Under the pieces are notes generated by a model. It worked only from the letters and a program-made list of their open reading frames with translations. It ran no database searches and was not told where the DNA came from. This document shows, piece by piece, positions 12,587 to 24,261 of a stretch of 64,000 bases of DNA. Positions within the stretch are counted from its first letter, which is position 1; the number at the start of each line of letters is the position of its first letter. Origin of the DNA: Vombatus ursinus. Its lineage: Eukaryota; Chordata; Mammalia; Diprotodontia; Vombatidae. The translations under genes and the position numbers were made by a program. The stretch spans positions 2,062,382 to 2,126,381 of the forward strand of contig NW_020954551.1 of assembly GCF_900497805.2 (NCBI RefSeq), read 5' to 3'.

Positions 12587-12899
12587 CTAAAATAGACAAT
12601 ACTTTAGTTTTATTAAAATTTGGAAATGACCATTTCCTCACCTTTTAAAATTTCACACATAATTCCTTCTAATTTTTTTTAATTAGACAAAAAACTAACC
12701 ATGACCAGTATTTAATTTTATAAGCTTCTCTCTACTAGTAATTTCTGAGAATTTAAAAATTCAGACATTTGACAAACTTTTTAAGCTTGTTCCAAAAAAT
12801 ATAAGTGGAGAAAACACTCTAAAATACTTTTAGATAAATGGTGACAGACTCTCCTTCTTTGACTGTGGAACACTATAGATGACAGATTTTCTTCTATGT

Positions 12900-13040
12900 A
12901 TTGGCTAGTTTTGCTGAACTTTTTTTTTCCTCTTTTTAACTTCTGTGTTACAAGAGATGGCTCTCTGGTAATGGGAGAAAATGGGAAATGTTGACATAAA
13001 AATAAAATATATCAATAAAATTTATTTTCAAAAAATTTAA
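12900..13040 (+). mobile_element. L1 3' end fragment
   Basis: ttacaagagatggctctctggtaatggg... followed by an A/T-rich tail matches the 3'UTR at about 22030-22110. Confidence 0.5.
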
Positions 13041-13214
13041 AGCTTAATTATTTACCACATTATGAAGAGTTTGGGGGTGAAAAGCTGATGAAAAATGGCA
13101 TACTAGGATGTCTTCCAAGTCCTAAGCCTAATTTTATATGAGATATAAGCTGTCTTACACCATCAAATGGCAAGAAAGAATGCTAGCCACCAATCAATGT
13201 GATATAGTAACCAT

Positions 13215-13385
13215 GCAATACCTGGAATTAAAAGACCTCAGGCCAAGCCCTGGATCTGTCATTTACCAGTGTCATAACCTGGGGAAAGCCAATTCACTTG
13301 TCTGGGCCTCAGTTTCCACATCTTAAAGTGAGAGTACTTGAAGGATGATTACTAAGATTCGTTCCCTCTAACATTGTGTTTAATT
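13215..13385 (+). repeat. MIR
   Basis: agccctggatctgtcatttaccag...cacttgtctgggcctcagtttccacatc is a good MIR core. Confidence 0.75.
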
Positions 13386-13799
13386 TATTCCATGATTTAT
13401 ACCATAAGGAACAGGTACCATGATTTGTTTTTCTTCTATAATTCCACATGGTGCCTTTGCTCAAAGTGGGTCATCAATACATGTCAAAAGACTATTGTTG
13501 GTCCCTAGCACTACAGTATCAAAAAAAGGAGTGATTGGATGACAAGGACCATTCAGAAGATCATTGAGGCATCCTCACAGCCAGTTCCATTCTTTGTCTT
13601 TTTCAATTTAAACAAGTGGTAAGAACAGTCTTCTAAGTATTACAACCATGACCCACTATGAAAAGAAAATAAGCGAAAATGGTTTTTCCCTTTGAATCTA
13701 AAAGGGAGTGTTCCAATTATCTGCCTAGACTTGCAGAAGAGGATTAAGTTTGTTATAATGTAGTATATTTTAGGGGAAAAAAGAAAACCTTGTGTGTAC

Positions 13800-14305
13800 T
13801 GATATCCAATTCAAAATCCCTCGAGCCCAGATCTGACTACCTTGTCTTCTTCAAGAAGCTTCAGCAGCTCCCTATTGCCTACAAACTCAAATACGAATTT
13901 CTCTAGCACTGAAAGCCCTTCACAATTTAGCTCCCATCGAATACATCTCATGACTGATTTCACATCAGCAACCTCACCCCATCCCACACTAGCAGCCCAA
14001 GTGGCCAGCTTGCTGTTCCCTATAAGCAACATATGGGTCTTTGTACAAGCTGTTCTCCCTATGCCTGCCACGCTCTGTTCCCTGAAAGGTTCAGCTCAAG
14101 CCCCACCTTGAAGAAGAGGCCTTTCCTGAGCACACTCGTTGTAGATGCTCCTCTAACCACATTTTCCATGATTACTTTGTACTGTCTTGTCTGGGTCTAG
14201 GTCATATGCACTCAGGTGACTCTCAGTTACTCGAAGGCAAAGATTGTCTTGTTTCTTTCTTCCTAGCACAGCACCTTATACACTATAGGCACTAACTGAC
14301 TAAAT
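13800..14305 (+). repeat. L2 LINE, 3' part
   Basis: Clear L2 3' sequence: ttcaagaagcttcagcagctc, gaaagcccttcacaattta, tgttctccctatgcctgcc, ggttcagctcaagcccc, then gcacagcaccttatacactat. The two opposite ORFs at 13811-14111 are relics of this element and do not mark a host gene. Confidence 0.8.
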
Positions 14306-15188
14306 GGAATTGAACATAAATCATATGGGATGAAAGGCACCATGTTAACATTCTCCATGCTAATAGTACTTCAACTCACATACACAATAGTCTCACATCA
14401 TCTTTTAATGTAAAGAAGATATGGCATACAGAAAGCTCAGATAAAAATATGCCATAGGAGAGGACAGACTTTGCTTTCTGCCTTCCAGTGCAGGGCTCTC
14501 TATATACCAATAGAGAGGCCTACACTAAGATTTCTCATGAAATATGACAATATGAGAAATGTGACACTGGGCTAAACCAATATCTCATTTATTTTAGTAT
14601 TCTGTTCCAATAATGGAAAGGATTCAAGGTCTTTAAGATGGCCTAGTCATCTTCTTCCATATGTGAATTCAAAAGGACTGTTGTGCTTTATTTTTCATCA
14701 GAAATATATTTCCAATGTTATGATGGTAGTTAATAAAGACATGACTTTATTTATAGAAATAAGCTTTACAAATCATTTTTCATTCATATAACTATTCCAT
14801 AAAATGACATGCAATTGTAGATTCCAACTCACATAAAATTTGTATAAATGAATATTATAGGCTGTATAACCTACTCTTATAAATTAATTTTAAGTTAGAA
14901 GTCATTACCCCCTGGATATTACCATTTCCTAAGTGCTCATTCATTTTTACTTACTCACTAAACTGGTTAACATAACTTGAATTAGAAGGTGCATCAGATA
15001 AGGAGAGGAACTGAGACAAAGCAAAGGGTGAGGGCCATCAAAATGTTTTAGGGAACAGCAATACCCCTAAGCTACAATTTTGTCAAAGAATAAAATTTAC
15101 CATCAAATCATTTTAGTGCTCATTAAGTTTCTAGGTTTTAAACCAACTATTTAAAAGATCATAAAACAATTTTTCAGAAGGGCCTAAC
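14306..15188. other. Intron 3, no feature recognised
   Basis: AT-rich unique-looking sequence. No repeat or exon found by eye. Confidence 0.4.
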
Positions 15189-15276
15189 CATTTCAGTGCG
15201 AAAAGTCATCTCCCTTTCCAAGGCTGAGAGGTGGGAAAAATGGCGATCGTTTTCAAAAAGAGTTGTTAAATGAGCC
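15189..15276 (-). CDS. DPY19L1: DPY19L1 coding exon 3 (first luminal loop)
   Basis: The exon (88 nt) encodes [20 protein letters not shown] and then REMTFRTEM, the best-conserved stretch of the DPY19 family. It forms part of the first long ER-luminal loop. In GT-C glycosyltransferases this loop carries the acidic catalytic residue; here candidate acids are in FENDR and RTEM, and which one is the base is an inference. The acceptor is a long pyrimidine run ending in CAG (intron side starts at 15277). The donor is ATG|GTTAGG, a weaker site than the others. The exon ends in phase 0. Confidence 0.95.
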
Positions 15277-16164
15277 CTGAAAAAAAAAAAATGAAGGACC
15301 ACATTCAAGAATAAGAAACAAGAATGAAAATTAGTACAGGGAAAAAAATCTACTCATATGCACACAAAATAAGACGTTTCAAATCTGATAAGAGAAAGGG
15401 AATAGTTCATAAGAGAAACTCTGAAATCCTTGTAATTAAGTATAAATAAAATTTCAGTTCTCTGGTTTTAAAAAGTATTAAAATTAAATCACTAAATTAA
15501 AATTAAATCACTAAAACATAATTTTAAAGTAGTATATCTTAGTCTCAAAAATTAAATTTTAAGTGAATAGGACTATATTTCAGGAAAAGAATTTTTCATT
15601 GACATAAGTGAAAAAATTTAAAGGGGGCACTCTAAAGGAAAATCTGAAATAAAGATATGTAAAATATATGTACATATACATATATATTCACATATACTTC
15701 CAGATATAGCAGGCAATACTAAAATAGAGAGAACAGATCCATTCTAACAAACTTCAATGTTAAACAGAGCTCCCTGTAGCCAACCTCATTCTTCAGTACC
15801 TGCCATTTTAAAACAAGAGATATACTTCAGTGGAATGCCAGATCTCAACTTAGTCTCATCAGTTTCCCAAGAAGTTTTGGTGGTGGAATTAGAAAAGAAA
15901 TTCCTTCCTCTCTCACTGCTACAGCTAGAAAGGCCACAGTGGACGAAGTAAAGGCCAAAGAGTGGGACTGTGATATGGGAAGGTCAACTCGACATATCCT
16001 AGACTTGAAAATCCCACACAATCTCAAACCTACAAGTTCAGTACTACCTGTCAAATAGGGGTCACTGGACATGTAATTTCAATTTCATGAAATTTAATAA
16101 TTTGGAAAATTCAAATCACACCAATTTTATAAGATCATATTCTTACTCTGCCAATATTTAGAAA

Positions 16165-16165
<1 letters not shown>

Positions 16166-16196
<31 letters not shown>
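16166..16196. repeat. (CA)n microsatellite
   Basis: About fifteen CA units without interruption. Confidence 0.97.
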
Positions 16197-16198
<2 letters not shown>

Positions 16199-16234
16199 AA
16201 TGTGCTAAATATCAAGACTGAAGGACATTAAAAC

Positions 16235-16400
16235 TGGAGAAGACACTATACAAGGCCATATCCCTCATTTTACAGATGAAGAAGCTCCAGTCCCAACAGA
16301 AGCTAAGGTAGTTGCCACAAGTACTGCAGTAACATTGATAGGACTGGACCCAAGATGTCCATGCACTGAATCCAACATTCTTCCCATTACACTCTACTAT
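16235..16400 (-). repeat. MIR-like
   Basis: tccctcattttacagatgaagaagc is the antisense MIR signature. Confidence 0.5.
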
Positions 16401-16639
16401 TTCAGAGACTGCACTGATACAAAATAAATACATTCAATACATTCCTTTTTCTTCTGTAATATGGTCATTCCATAAAGGGCATGGTATTTTAAACATTTCT
16501 ATGGATTGAGCCTTGAGCCATTACACCAGACTCTTTCACTCTAAGTGGGCTGCCCTCCTCTGGACTCTATAATGCCATAGGAATCTCTTCTGTAAAATCA
16601 TCTCAGGCCTGGACCTCACATCTCTTCAGTACTTCTGCT

Positions 16640-16905
16640 CCTGGAACCTGTGACTGGAGGGCTGAGCAGAGAGCTCCTCCCAGATCCTCTGTTGGAGAAG
16701 GGCAGCCAGGCCAGCCAGCTCTGCATTTCCCACCAAGCCTGCACTCCTCAGGACTTCACCATATCACTGTGCCCAAGACCTTCCTCTTTCCCCCTTTCAG
16801 ATTCCTTTTATGTGTTGTCTTCCCCATTAGATTATAAATTCCTTGAGCTCAGGGACAACATTTTGCCTTTCTATCTCCAATGCTTAGCACAGTCCCTGGG
16901 AGATA
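16640..16905 (+). repeat. L2-derived 3' end
   Basis: cccccttcagattccttttatgtg-type wording leads to attagattataaattccttgagc...tgcttagcacagtccctggga. The following SINE interrupts it and its last bases reappear at about 17150 (aaataaatgcttattgaatgac). Confidence 0.6.
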
Positions 16906-17152
16906 GGCAGTTAGGTGGCACAGTGACCAGAACCATCAGGCCTGGAATCAGGAAGACCCAGGTTCACATTCGGCCTCAGACACTTCCTAGCTATGTGAAT
17001 CCTGAGCAAGTCACTTAAGCCTGTTTGCTTCAGTTTTCTCATCTGTAAAATGAGCTGGAGAAGGAAATAGCAAATCATTCCAGTATCTGGAAAACCCAAA
17101 GAGGGTCAGGAAGAGTCAGACCCAATTTAAACAACTGAACAACAATAAAATA
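16906..17152 (+). mobile_element. SINE with RTE-like tail, inserted in an L2 end
   Basis: Head (aggcagttaggtggcacagtg), core (cattcggcctcagacacttc...ctgagcaagtcactta), then ctcatctgtaaaatgagctgg and a tail (gggtcaggaagagtcagacc...actgaacaacaa) of RTE type. Confidence 0.8.
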
Positions 17153-17698
17153 AATGCTTATTGAATGACTAAATATCTCTATGTACATATATACACACAG
17201 GAGTACCTTGCTTTACACAAGAGATCTGTTACTTCAAAGTAATACCGTTTTTCCATATATTTACATCATAATTTCAGAATGTATTTTTCTTCATTTATAA
17301 CAGATTTTCAAAAGTTAAGAGTACCTAGAACTAAATGTTTCCTCTGCAAAAACTGTATCACATGTCCCAAAAGATATACACAAAACCTTCTTTCATAACA
17401 ACTGAAGTTCAGGAAACAAAAACTTACATATAAGGGACCCAGAGATTTAAAGGGATTTGTTGAGCAACAAATTCTTTTACAAAAAAATATTTTATAAATA
17501 ACTATAACCTATTTTGTATACATTTTTGTGAGGTCCAAATGTTACAAATCATTTTCTAAAGTGGGGCACATCTGTAATCAAATAAATTTAAAGATATCCA
17601 CATATAGGCAATTCCATTTTTTAATGTGCATAAAACAGATTTGAGAAAACTTTTAAACCAAATATTCTCATTTATCACAAATTGCAACTAAATCTTAC

Positions 17699-17723
17699 CA
17701 GTGCAAAACTCCCACAAAGGCAC
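17699..17723 (-). CDS. DPY19L1: DPY19L1 coding exon 2 (25-nt microexon)
   Basis: This 25-nt exon lies between a good acceptor (cttttttgtctttccag) and a consensus donor (CACTG|GTAAGAT). Joined to exon 1 (phase 1) and exon 3 it reads G-A-F-V-G-V-L-H-W, which continues the first membrane segment and ends in the LHW expected before the luminal loop in DPY19 proteins. Both junction codons work: Gly (G|GT) and Trp (TG|G). Skipping it would shift the frame, so it must be constitutive for a functional product. It follows the 22.2-kb intron 1 and is followed by a 2.4-kb intron. Confidence 0.88.
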
Positions 17724-17872
17724 CTGGAAAGACAAAAAAAGTTATTAAAAGTTAATGATTATTCAGTAAAATTAGGTATAGGCAAGGAAGAATCAGAAAC
17801 ACATTATCTCAATAAACTAGTGTTCAATAAACCTGAGACCATAAATTGTTTGGAAAAGAACTCCCTGGGGCA

Positions 17873-18022
17873 GCTAGGTGGTACAGTGGATAAAGTTCTG
17901 GCCTTGGAGTCTGGAGAACCTGAGTTTAAATCTGGCCTGAGACACTTGACACTTACTAGCTATGTGACCCTGGGCAAGTCACTTAACCTCAATTGCCTAG
18001 GCCCCCCGCCCCACCCCAAAAA
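17873..18022 (+). mobile_element. WSINE1-like SINE
   Basis: Full head (ggggcagctaggtggtacag), core and poly-A end. The flanking aactccct on both sides is a target-site duplication. It lies 150 bp upstream of the DPY19L1 microexon in intron 1. Confidence 0.88.
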
Positions 18023-19703
18023 AACCAAACTCCCTATTTAACAAAAACTTTTGGGATAATTGGAAAACAGACCGAAATTAAATTTACATTATCTTATACC
18101 AGATACCACAATAAACTCAAAAGGGGTAAATGTTAAAAGATACACTATAAAAAAAAAAACTAAAAGGAAATCAGTTACCTTTCAAATCTATGATTTAGGG
18201 TGAAAATTCCTTAACTAAGCAAAGGACAGACATCATCATAAAAGATAAAGATTTTGAATTAACCAAATCAGTACAGTTAGGATATGATGGGAAACTGTCA
18301 ACTGGGAAGAAATCTTTACATCAAATATCTCTGATAAGAAACTGCAGTAAAAAACCTTTGGGATACCTTCTATAAAGACTAAATATCATTCCCCAATGGA
18401 TAAATAATCAGTGTATAAAACAAATAGTACTGAAAAGACAAACTGCAGACTACTAGCCACCACACGAAAGACTGTTTGGGATCCAAGATATATAAACAAT
18501 TAACATATAAATATATATGTATATATCTCTATATGTAGATATATATATACACACACATACATATAGAGAGAGATGTGACCAAAAGCTATTTCCCAAAAGA
18601 TAAGTGATCAAAGGTTATAAATAGTTTTCAAATAAATTACAAACTACTAACAACCATATGAAAGAATATTACAAAATCACTAACAAAAGAAATACAATTC
18701 TAAACAATCTTGAGGCTTTACCTCACACCCAGCAAATTTCGCAAAGGTGACAATAGATGAGAATATTCAACATTGGAGTGGCTGTGGGAAGATAGCCATA
18801 GCAGTGCATTTTTTGTGGAGTTATGAATCAGTACAACCATTTTCTTTTTTTTAATTAATTTACTTTGAAGCTTTTTAGTTTTAAATTTTTCTCCCCCTCC
18901 CTCCCCACTTCCCTCACCAAGATGGCACACAATCTGATATAGGCTATACATATACGTTCCTATTTAACATATTTTCACATTAGTGATGTCGTAAGTAAGA
19001 ATTAGAACCAATAGGAGGAACTACCAGAAAGAGAAAAAAAATGCAACAGAAGAAAAAAATAGCAAATAGTATGCTTCAATCTGCATTCAAACTCCATAGT
19101 TCTTTCTTTGGATGTGGATAGCATTTTCCATCATGAGGCCTTTGGAGATGTCTTAGATCCCTGTATTGCTGAGAAGGGTTAAGTCTATCAATATTAGTAC
19201 CTGATTATGTTATTGTCTTCTTTAGCCAAATCTGATGAGAGTAAGGTTCAAACAATGCTCATCACCCTCCCTTCTTTCCCTCTGCTATAATAGGTTTTTG
19301 TGCCTTTTCCTGTAATGTAATTTACCCTTGTCTGCCTCCTCTTTTCCTTTTCTCTCAGTACATTTTCTTAGTTAGATCAGATTAATCCACTTACTTGGAT
19401 ACATTTGACCCACTTGATTAGATTTTTTTTTTAAATCATTACATCAAAGTCAACTTATACCCAACCCCTTTTATGTATACCCCTTTAACATGGTGTAATA
19501 ACAATACAGTTCTCAAGGGTTACAAGTGTCATCTTCCCTTGTAGGGATGTAAACATTTTGCCCTTATTAACAACATATTGTACGTTTCTGTCCCATTTAC
19601 CTTTTTATGTCTCTCTTGAATCTTGTACTTGAAGATCAATTTTTTTGTTGAGCTCTGGTCTTTTTATCAGGAAGGTTTGGAAGTCCCCTATTTCGTTGAA
19701 TAT

Positions 19704-20776
19704 CTATCTCCTCCCCCGAAAGATCACGCTCATTTTCACTGGGCAGTTGATTCTTGGTTGTAATCCAAGCTCTTTTGCTTTACGGAATATCATATTCCAC
19801 ACCCTATGGTATTTTAATGTAGAAGCTGTAAGGTCCTGTGTAATCCTGACTGTGGTTCCATGATATTTAAATTGTTTCTTTCTGGCTGCTTGCAGTATTT
19901 TCTCTCTGACCTGGTAATTTTGGAATTTGGCTACTATATTCCTTAGCATTTTCAATTTGGGATCTCTTTCAGGAGGTGATTGGTGGATTCTTTCTATGGC
20001 TATTTTACCCTCTGGTTCTAGGACCTCAGGGCAGTTTTCCTTTATGATTTCCTGAAAGATTCTGCCCAGTTTTTTTTCATTGTGATTTTCAGGTAGACCA
20101 ATAATTTTTAAATTGTCTCTCCTGGATCTATTTTCCAGGTCAGTTATTTTACTAATGAGATATTTTACATTTTCATCTATTTTTTTCATTCTTTTGTTTT
20201 TGTTTGACTGATTCTTGCTCTCTCACAGAGTCATTAGCTTCCATTTGCCCAATTCTAATTTTTAACAAATTGGTTTCTTTTATTAGATTTTGTACCTCGT
20301 TCCCCATTTGGCCAAATGTATTTGTTAGAGACTTGTTTTCTTCAGTGTACTTTTGTGTACTTTTTTTCCAGTTGGCCAATTGTGTTTTTTAGGGACTTGT
20401 TTTCTTCAGTGTATTTTTTTTCCAGTTGGCCAATTGTATTTTTTAGAGACTTGTTTTCTTCAGTGTACTTTTTTTCCAGTTGGCCAATTGTATTTTTTAA
20501 GGATTTGTTTTCTACAGTTAATTTTTGTCCTTCCTTTTCCAAGCTATTGACTCTCTCTTGCATACCTCTCATTTCTTTTCCCATTTTTTCTTCTCCCTCT
20601 CTCATTTGACTTTTAAAATCCTTCTTAGGCTCTTCTAAGAAGGCTTTTTGGGCTTCAGACCAGTTCATATTCCCTTTCGAGGTTCCAGATGTGGGTTTGT
20701 TGACAATGTTGTCCTCTTCACAATTTCTGCCTTGATCTTCTCTCTTCCCATAATAAGAATCTATCTTCCTGCTCAT
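19704..20776 (-). pseudogene. HAL1 ORF1 (RNA-binding/coiled-coil protein), frameshifted
   Basis: It starts MSRKIDSYYGKREDQGRN at 20776. A coiled coil follows with repeats of ENKSLKNTIGQLEKKYTE. The RRM-like and C-terminal domains read SRRDNLKIIGLPENH, then NCPEVLEPEGKIAIERIHQS and ARKKQFKYHGTTVRITQDL, as in L1 ORF1p. The frame is broken near 20342-20379 and again near 20173-20189, so the product is not made whole. Each piece is otherwise well preserved, which indicates a moderately young copy. Confidence 0.85.
20337..20515 (-). repeat. 54-bp tandem repeats in HAL1 ORF1
   Basis: At least three copies of a 54-bp unit (18 residues, ENKSLKNTIGQLEKKYTE) lie end to end, with a related diverged unit on each side. 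The unit continues a leucine-heptad coiled coil. Confidence 0.9.
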
Positions 20777-22149
20777 GGTGTTTGCTTATTTTCTGGCCTT
20801 TAGAAAGACTGAGCTCTCCTGCCGGAGAGCAGAGGGCACTGACCCAAGCTTCTTGTGTTGGGAGCCTTGGCCCTGGTCATTGGCTTTGTGTGCTGGGGCC
20901 TCCAGTGCTGGCAGTTGGAGGCTGTAGGGTTCTGGCAGCTTACCTGGTGTTGGGCTGGAATCAGTAACACTGGAACTCTAGGGGTAGGACTGGGCAGTGT
21001 GGCTCCTGGAGATTTCCTGCTCACCCGAACCTTTCCTTCCTTTCGCTTTCTTCAGCTCCTTTCAAGTGGGTGTTTCAGGATGTTTTTCCACCTGGGGCCC
21101 CTTGAAGCGTTGCTTCCCTTAGTTTTGCTGAGGCACTGAGAGACCCGGTTGCCGTAGAATGCTGAGGCACCTGGTAGTTTTCCAAGCTGGTTTCCTCCGG
21201 TTCCCCCGCCCTCACTGAGGCACTGGGGGATCCAGGTGTTGGTGTCTGCCTGCTTCACCTGGGTTTCAGGATCTCCTCCTGGTATGCTGAGGTGGGGCTT
21301 TCCACTAGCTTGCTGGGACACCTCCTGTTCTGTACTGCTCCCCTTCCCCCAGGACAAGAGGGGCCTTTCCCACTAATCCCTCAAGCTACCTGGGCTACTG
21401 GACTGCTGCACCCCATCTTTCTTCTGGTTCAGCTATCCCAGGGGTTTTTCCTAGGGTGCTATTTTCTGGGCTTTCCCAGTACAACCATTTTTGAAAGCAA
21501 TTTGGAATTGTGAAAATAAAGTTACTAAAATGTCCATACTCTCTTGCCCAGAAATAGCACCACTAGGGCTTATTATAACCCAAATAGGTCACTGATAAGA
21601 AAAGTCCCCATATATGCTAAAATGTTTTTGTGATAGCAAATATTGGAAACAAAATAAATGATCACCAACTGGAAAATGGCTGAACAAATTGTGGTACATG
21701 TATTTAATGGAATATTAATATGCTTTTTAAAATGATTATGAAGAATAGATAGAATAAAAAGATTTACGTGAACTGATGATGCAGAGTGAAGTAAACAGAC
21801 CCAAGAAATCAATATTCAGCATGACTCCAACAATGGAAATGGAAAAAGCTACCACAAAATGATCATAAGTGAATGTGGCAAAACTACAAAGAATAAGCAT
21901 GGCTCCAAAGAACACATATGAGAAGACACCCCCACTTCATCCCTCTGCTGAGGTAAGAAGTTAACAGTGTGTACACTGCACATAATTTCAAACTTTTTCA
22001 ATGTGTTAATCAGTTTTGCTAATTTTTTCTTCTTTTTCTTTAAACAGTATTATTTGTTATATGGGATGGCTCTCTGGGAAAGAGAAAAGAGGAATACTGG
22101 GGGAAATTTTGGTGGAGACCTTTCCTTCTGACTTACAGCTGAAACCTTC

Positions 22150-22310
22150 CCTCTCTGCACTGTCCACTCCCAACAATTAAAATGAGAGCTACCTGAGAGA
22201 AGGGACCACCTCACTTTTTTCTACGTGTAACCCCAGAGCTCAGCACCATGCTTGGCACATGGTAAGAACTTAATAAATGCTTCATTCATTCATTCATTCA
22301 TTATTAATTG
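22150..22310 (+). repeat. L2-derived 3' end with (ATTC)n
   Basis: aaccccagagctcagcacc...taataaatgcttcattcattcattc; the tetranucleotide run is at about 22282-22303. Confidence 0.7.
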
Positions 22311-22940
22311 TGCTAAGGGTTGAGAATACAAACACAATCCCTGTCCTCAAGGACCATACATCCTAATAAGTGAAGACAACAATATGTAAGGGAGTGGTGG
22401 CCTGGTCTGGGAAACTGACCCAAACTATCTGCATCCAGCTGGAAGAAGAGAGTTCTGAGTGTCAGGGAGAAGGAAGAATGGGAGAGAGCTGCCTTGAGCT
22501 CCCCATACAAGTGTCACCTCTCACGCTCCCTGCAAAACCAGGGCTGCATGGAGAGACAGTCAATGACACTGGCCCTAGGTCTGGGTCTTCAGAAGAGTCA
22601 GAGACCAGTAAGGATCCTGCAGGATCTAAGATTGAATTGGCCTACACCTGGCAGTGAGAGAGTAGAATGAATGCAGAGGACTAGAGGAGGCTGGTTAGAG
22701 ATATGCAGGGCATCTCTGAGTATGTTTGACTCTGGTTCATTTTCACCTTGGGTCATCATTGCAGTGTCTAGGGATAGTCACAGGGGACTGTGTCCCTCCC
22801 ACTTCTTGGCTTATGCTGTTCTTGAGCCCAGACAGCAGGACCAGCACTGGCAAATCAGAAAATGATGCAACCATAATCACACACACCCAAGAGTTGGCAA
22901 ATGAAGAGGCAGGACCACCCGCTTTTTAGCTGCCCAACTG
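22311..22940. other. Intron 1, no gene recognised
   Basis: It begins with an old-repeat motif (aatccctgtcctcaagg). Short ORFs here have no splice context or family match. Confidence 0.4.
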
Positions 22941-22944
22941 ACAG

Positions 22945-23340
22945 AGAGCTGACGCCCCCCCCCATTAGAATGAAAGCGCCTGCAGAGGAGGGACAGCCTC
23001 ACTTGTATCTCCATTTGTATCTCCAGTGTTGAGCACAGTGCTTTGCACATAGGAAGTGCTTAATAAATGCTTTATTCATTCATACTTCTCCATCTGGTTG
23101 CCCTCATGATTCTTTCTGGCTTCTTAATGTCCTTCCTCAATGCTAGTGCCTTCCCTCCAATTTGATCACCAATTTACTCATGTATCTCATTTGTATGTAG
23201 TTGCTTATAGGGTGTCTCCCTCCTCAGACTGGGAGCTCATGAGAGCAGGGACTGTTCTTTGCCTTGCTTTGCGTCCTAGTGCTAAGCACAGCGCCTGGCA
23301 CAGAGCTGGCACTTAACAAATGCTTCCTGACTTGAGTTAC
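22945..23340 (+). repeat. Two L2-derived 3' ends in a row
   Basis: 22960-23090 and 23215-23335 each end in the pattern ...gagcacagtg...gtgcttaataaatgc / gcttaacaaatgcttcctga. They are independent copies or a partial duplication. Confidence 0.7.
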
Positions 23341-23709
23341 TAAACTGTGGCACCCAGGACTGATGGCAATCCTGCAGATGTGGTGCAACCAGGACCAAAT
23401 ATAGAGAAACTGCTACCTCCTTTTGCCCCTCGACATTCTGCACCTTTTAATGCTGCTCAAGATGAGTTTGGCTTGTTGGACTGCCACATCAACTTGCTTC
23501 TTCAGCCTGAACTTGCAGCCCATTAAAAAACCCAAACCTTTCATAGACAAATGATAGTCTAACCATGCCCCCTCATCTTACACGTGTGAAGTTAATTTTT
23601 TAAGCATAAGACTTTATATTTATTTCCACAGAATTTTGTCTAGATTCTTACTAGAGATTTGCCTAGTTTGTTAACTGCCCTTGCAGTTTTGTGTCAAAAC
23701 CATCCTCAC

Positions 23710-23835
23710 CCAGCTACCAAAGCTTAAGCACTGATTTAACCACATAACTCCCCTATTTAATCAACTGCAGTGGCTCCCTATCGCCTCCAGGATAAAACAT
23801 AAACGGCTCCATTTAGCCTTTACGGCCCTAGAGAG
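23710..23835 (+). repeat. L2 fragment
   Basis: ctgcagtggctccctatcgcctccaggataaaacat is a well-known L2 coding-end segment. Confidence 0.65.
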
Positions 23836-24261
23836 CCTGCCCCCAACAGAACTTTTTAGGTTCTGAGGCGTTACTCCCCCTGCTATACATTGATACAGGG
23901 ATAGGCACAAGCTGACCTCTAGAGGAGGGACAACCCAGAGAAAAGGGACTGGGTACCTGGAAGTGGGTGGCAAGGGTGAGAAGCCTACTTGTCCGTCCCA
24001 CTTTCCCTTCCAGCAGAGGAGTTCCCATATTGAGCCTCCTGGAGTGAGGGTTGGTACAGTTCCTGGACCTAGTAGAATCTAGAGGTGACAAGCAGCAAGA
24101 GATACAGCCAGAGTCATGAACAAACCCAAACCCGGCCCTTCATGAGCACTAGATGTTCAAAAATGAATCATATTCTGACAATCGAGGAAAATCCTGGTTG
24201 ATATATGAGCTAAAGAGATTTGTTTGTAGGAAGCCCCCAAAATTGAACCTGGTACATATAC

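Larger units (their letters stand above)
18844..21476 (-). mobile_element. HAL1-like element, apparently complete, with 15-bp target-site duplication
   Basis: Read on the minus strand: a GC-rich 5'UTR (21476 to about 20780), an ORF1 region (20776-19704), a 3' region without any ORF2, and a poly-A tail (poly-T at 18844-18853). The 15-bp flank cagtacaaccatttt is repeated exactly at 18829-18843 and 21477-21491. The length of 2,633 bp and the absence of reverse transcriptase fit HAL1 ('half-L1') elements, which depend on L1 enzymes supplied in trans. It is the only large L1-type element here in the same orientation as DPY19L1. Confidence 0.85.
17740..22130 (+). mobile_element. Older L1 (ORF2 end + 3'UTR), split by a SINE and a HAL1
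   Basis: Three pieces (17740-17872, 18023-18843, 21492-22130) align in order with L1 ORF2 end and 3'UTR sequence elsewhere in the window (38205-39540 is the closest relative). The first insertion is a SINE with an aactccct duplication. The second is the HAL1 at 18844-21476. The target is therefore the oldest layer. Confidence 0.75.

Noticed and set aside
13811-14111. Opposed 86- and 89-codon ORFs
   Set aside because: They lie within an L2 3' part.
16166-16196. (CA)n run as a regulatory element
   Set aside because: An ordinary dinucleotide microsatellite deep in intron 2, with nothing to suggest function.
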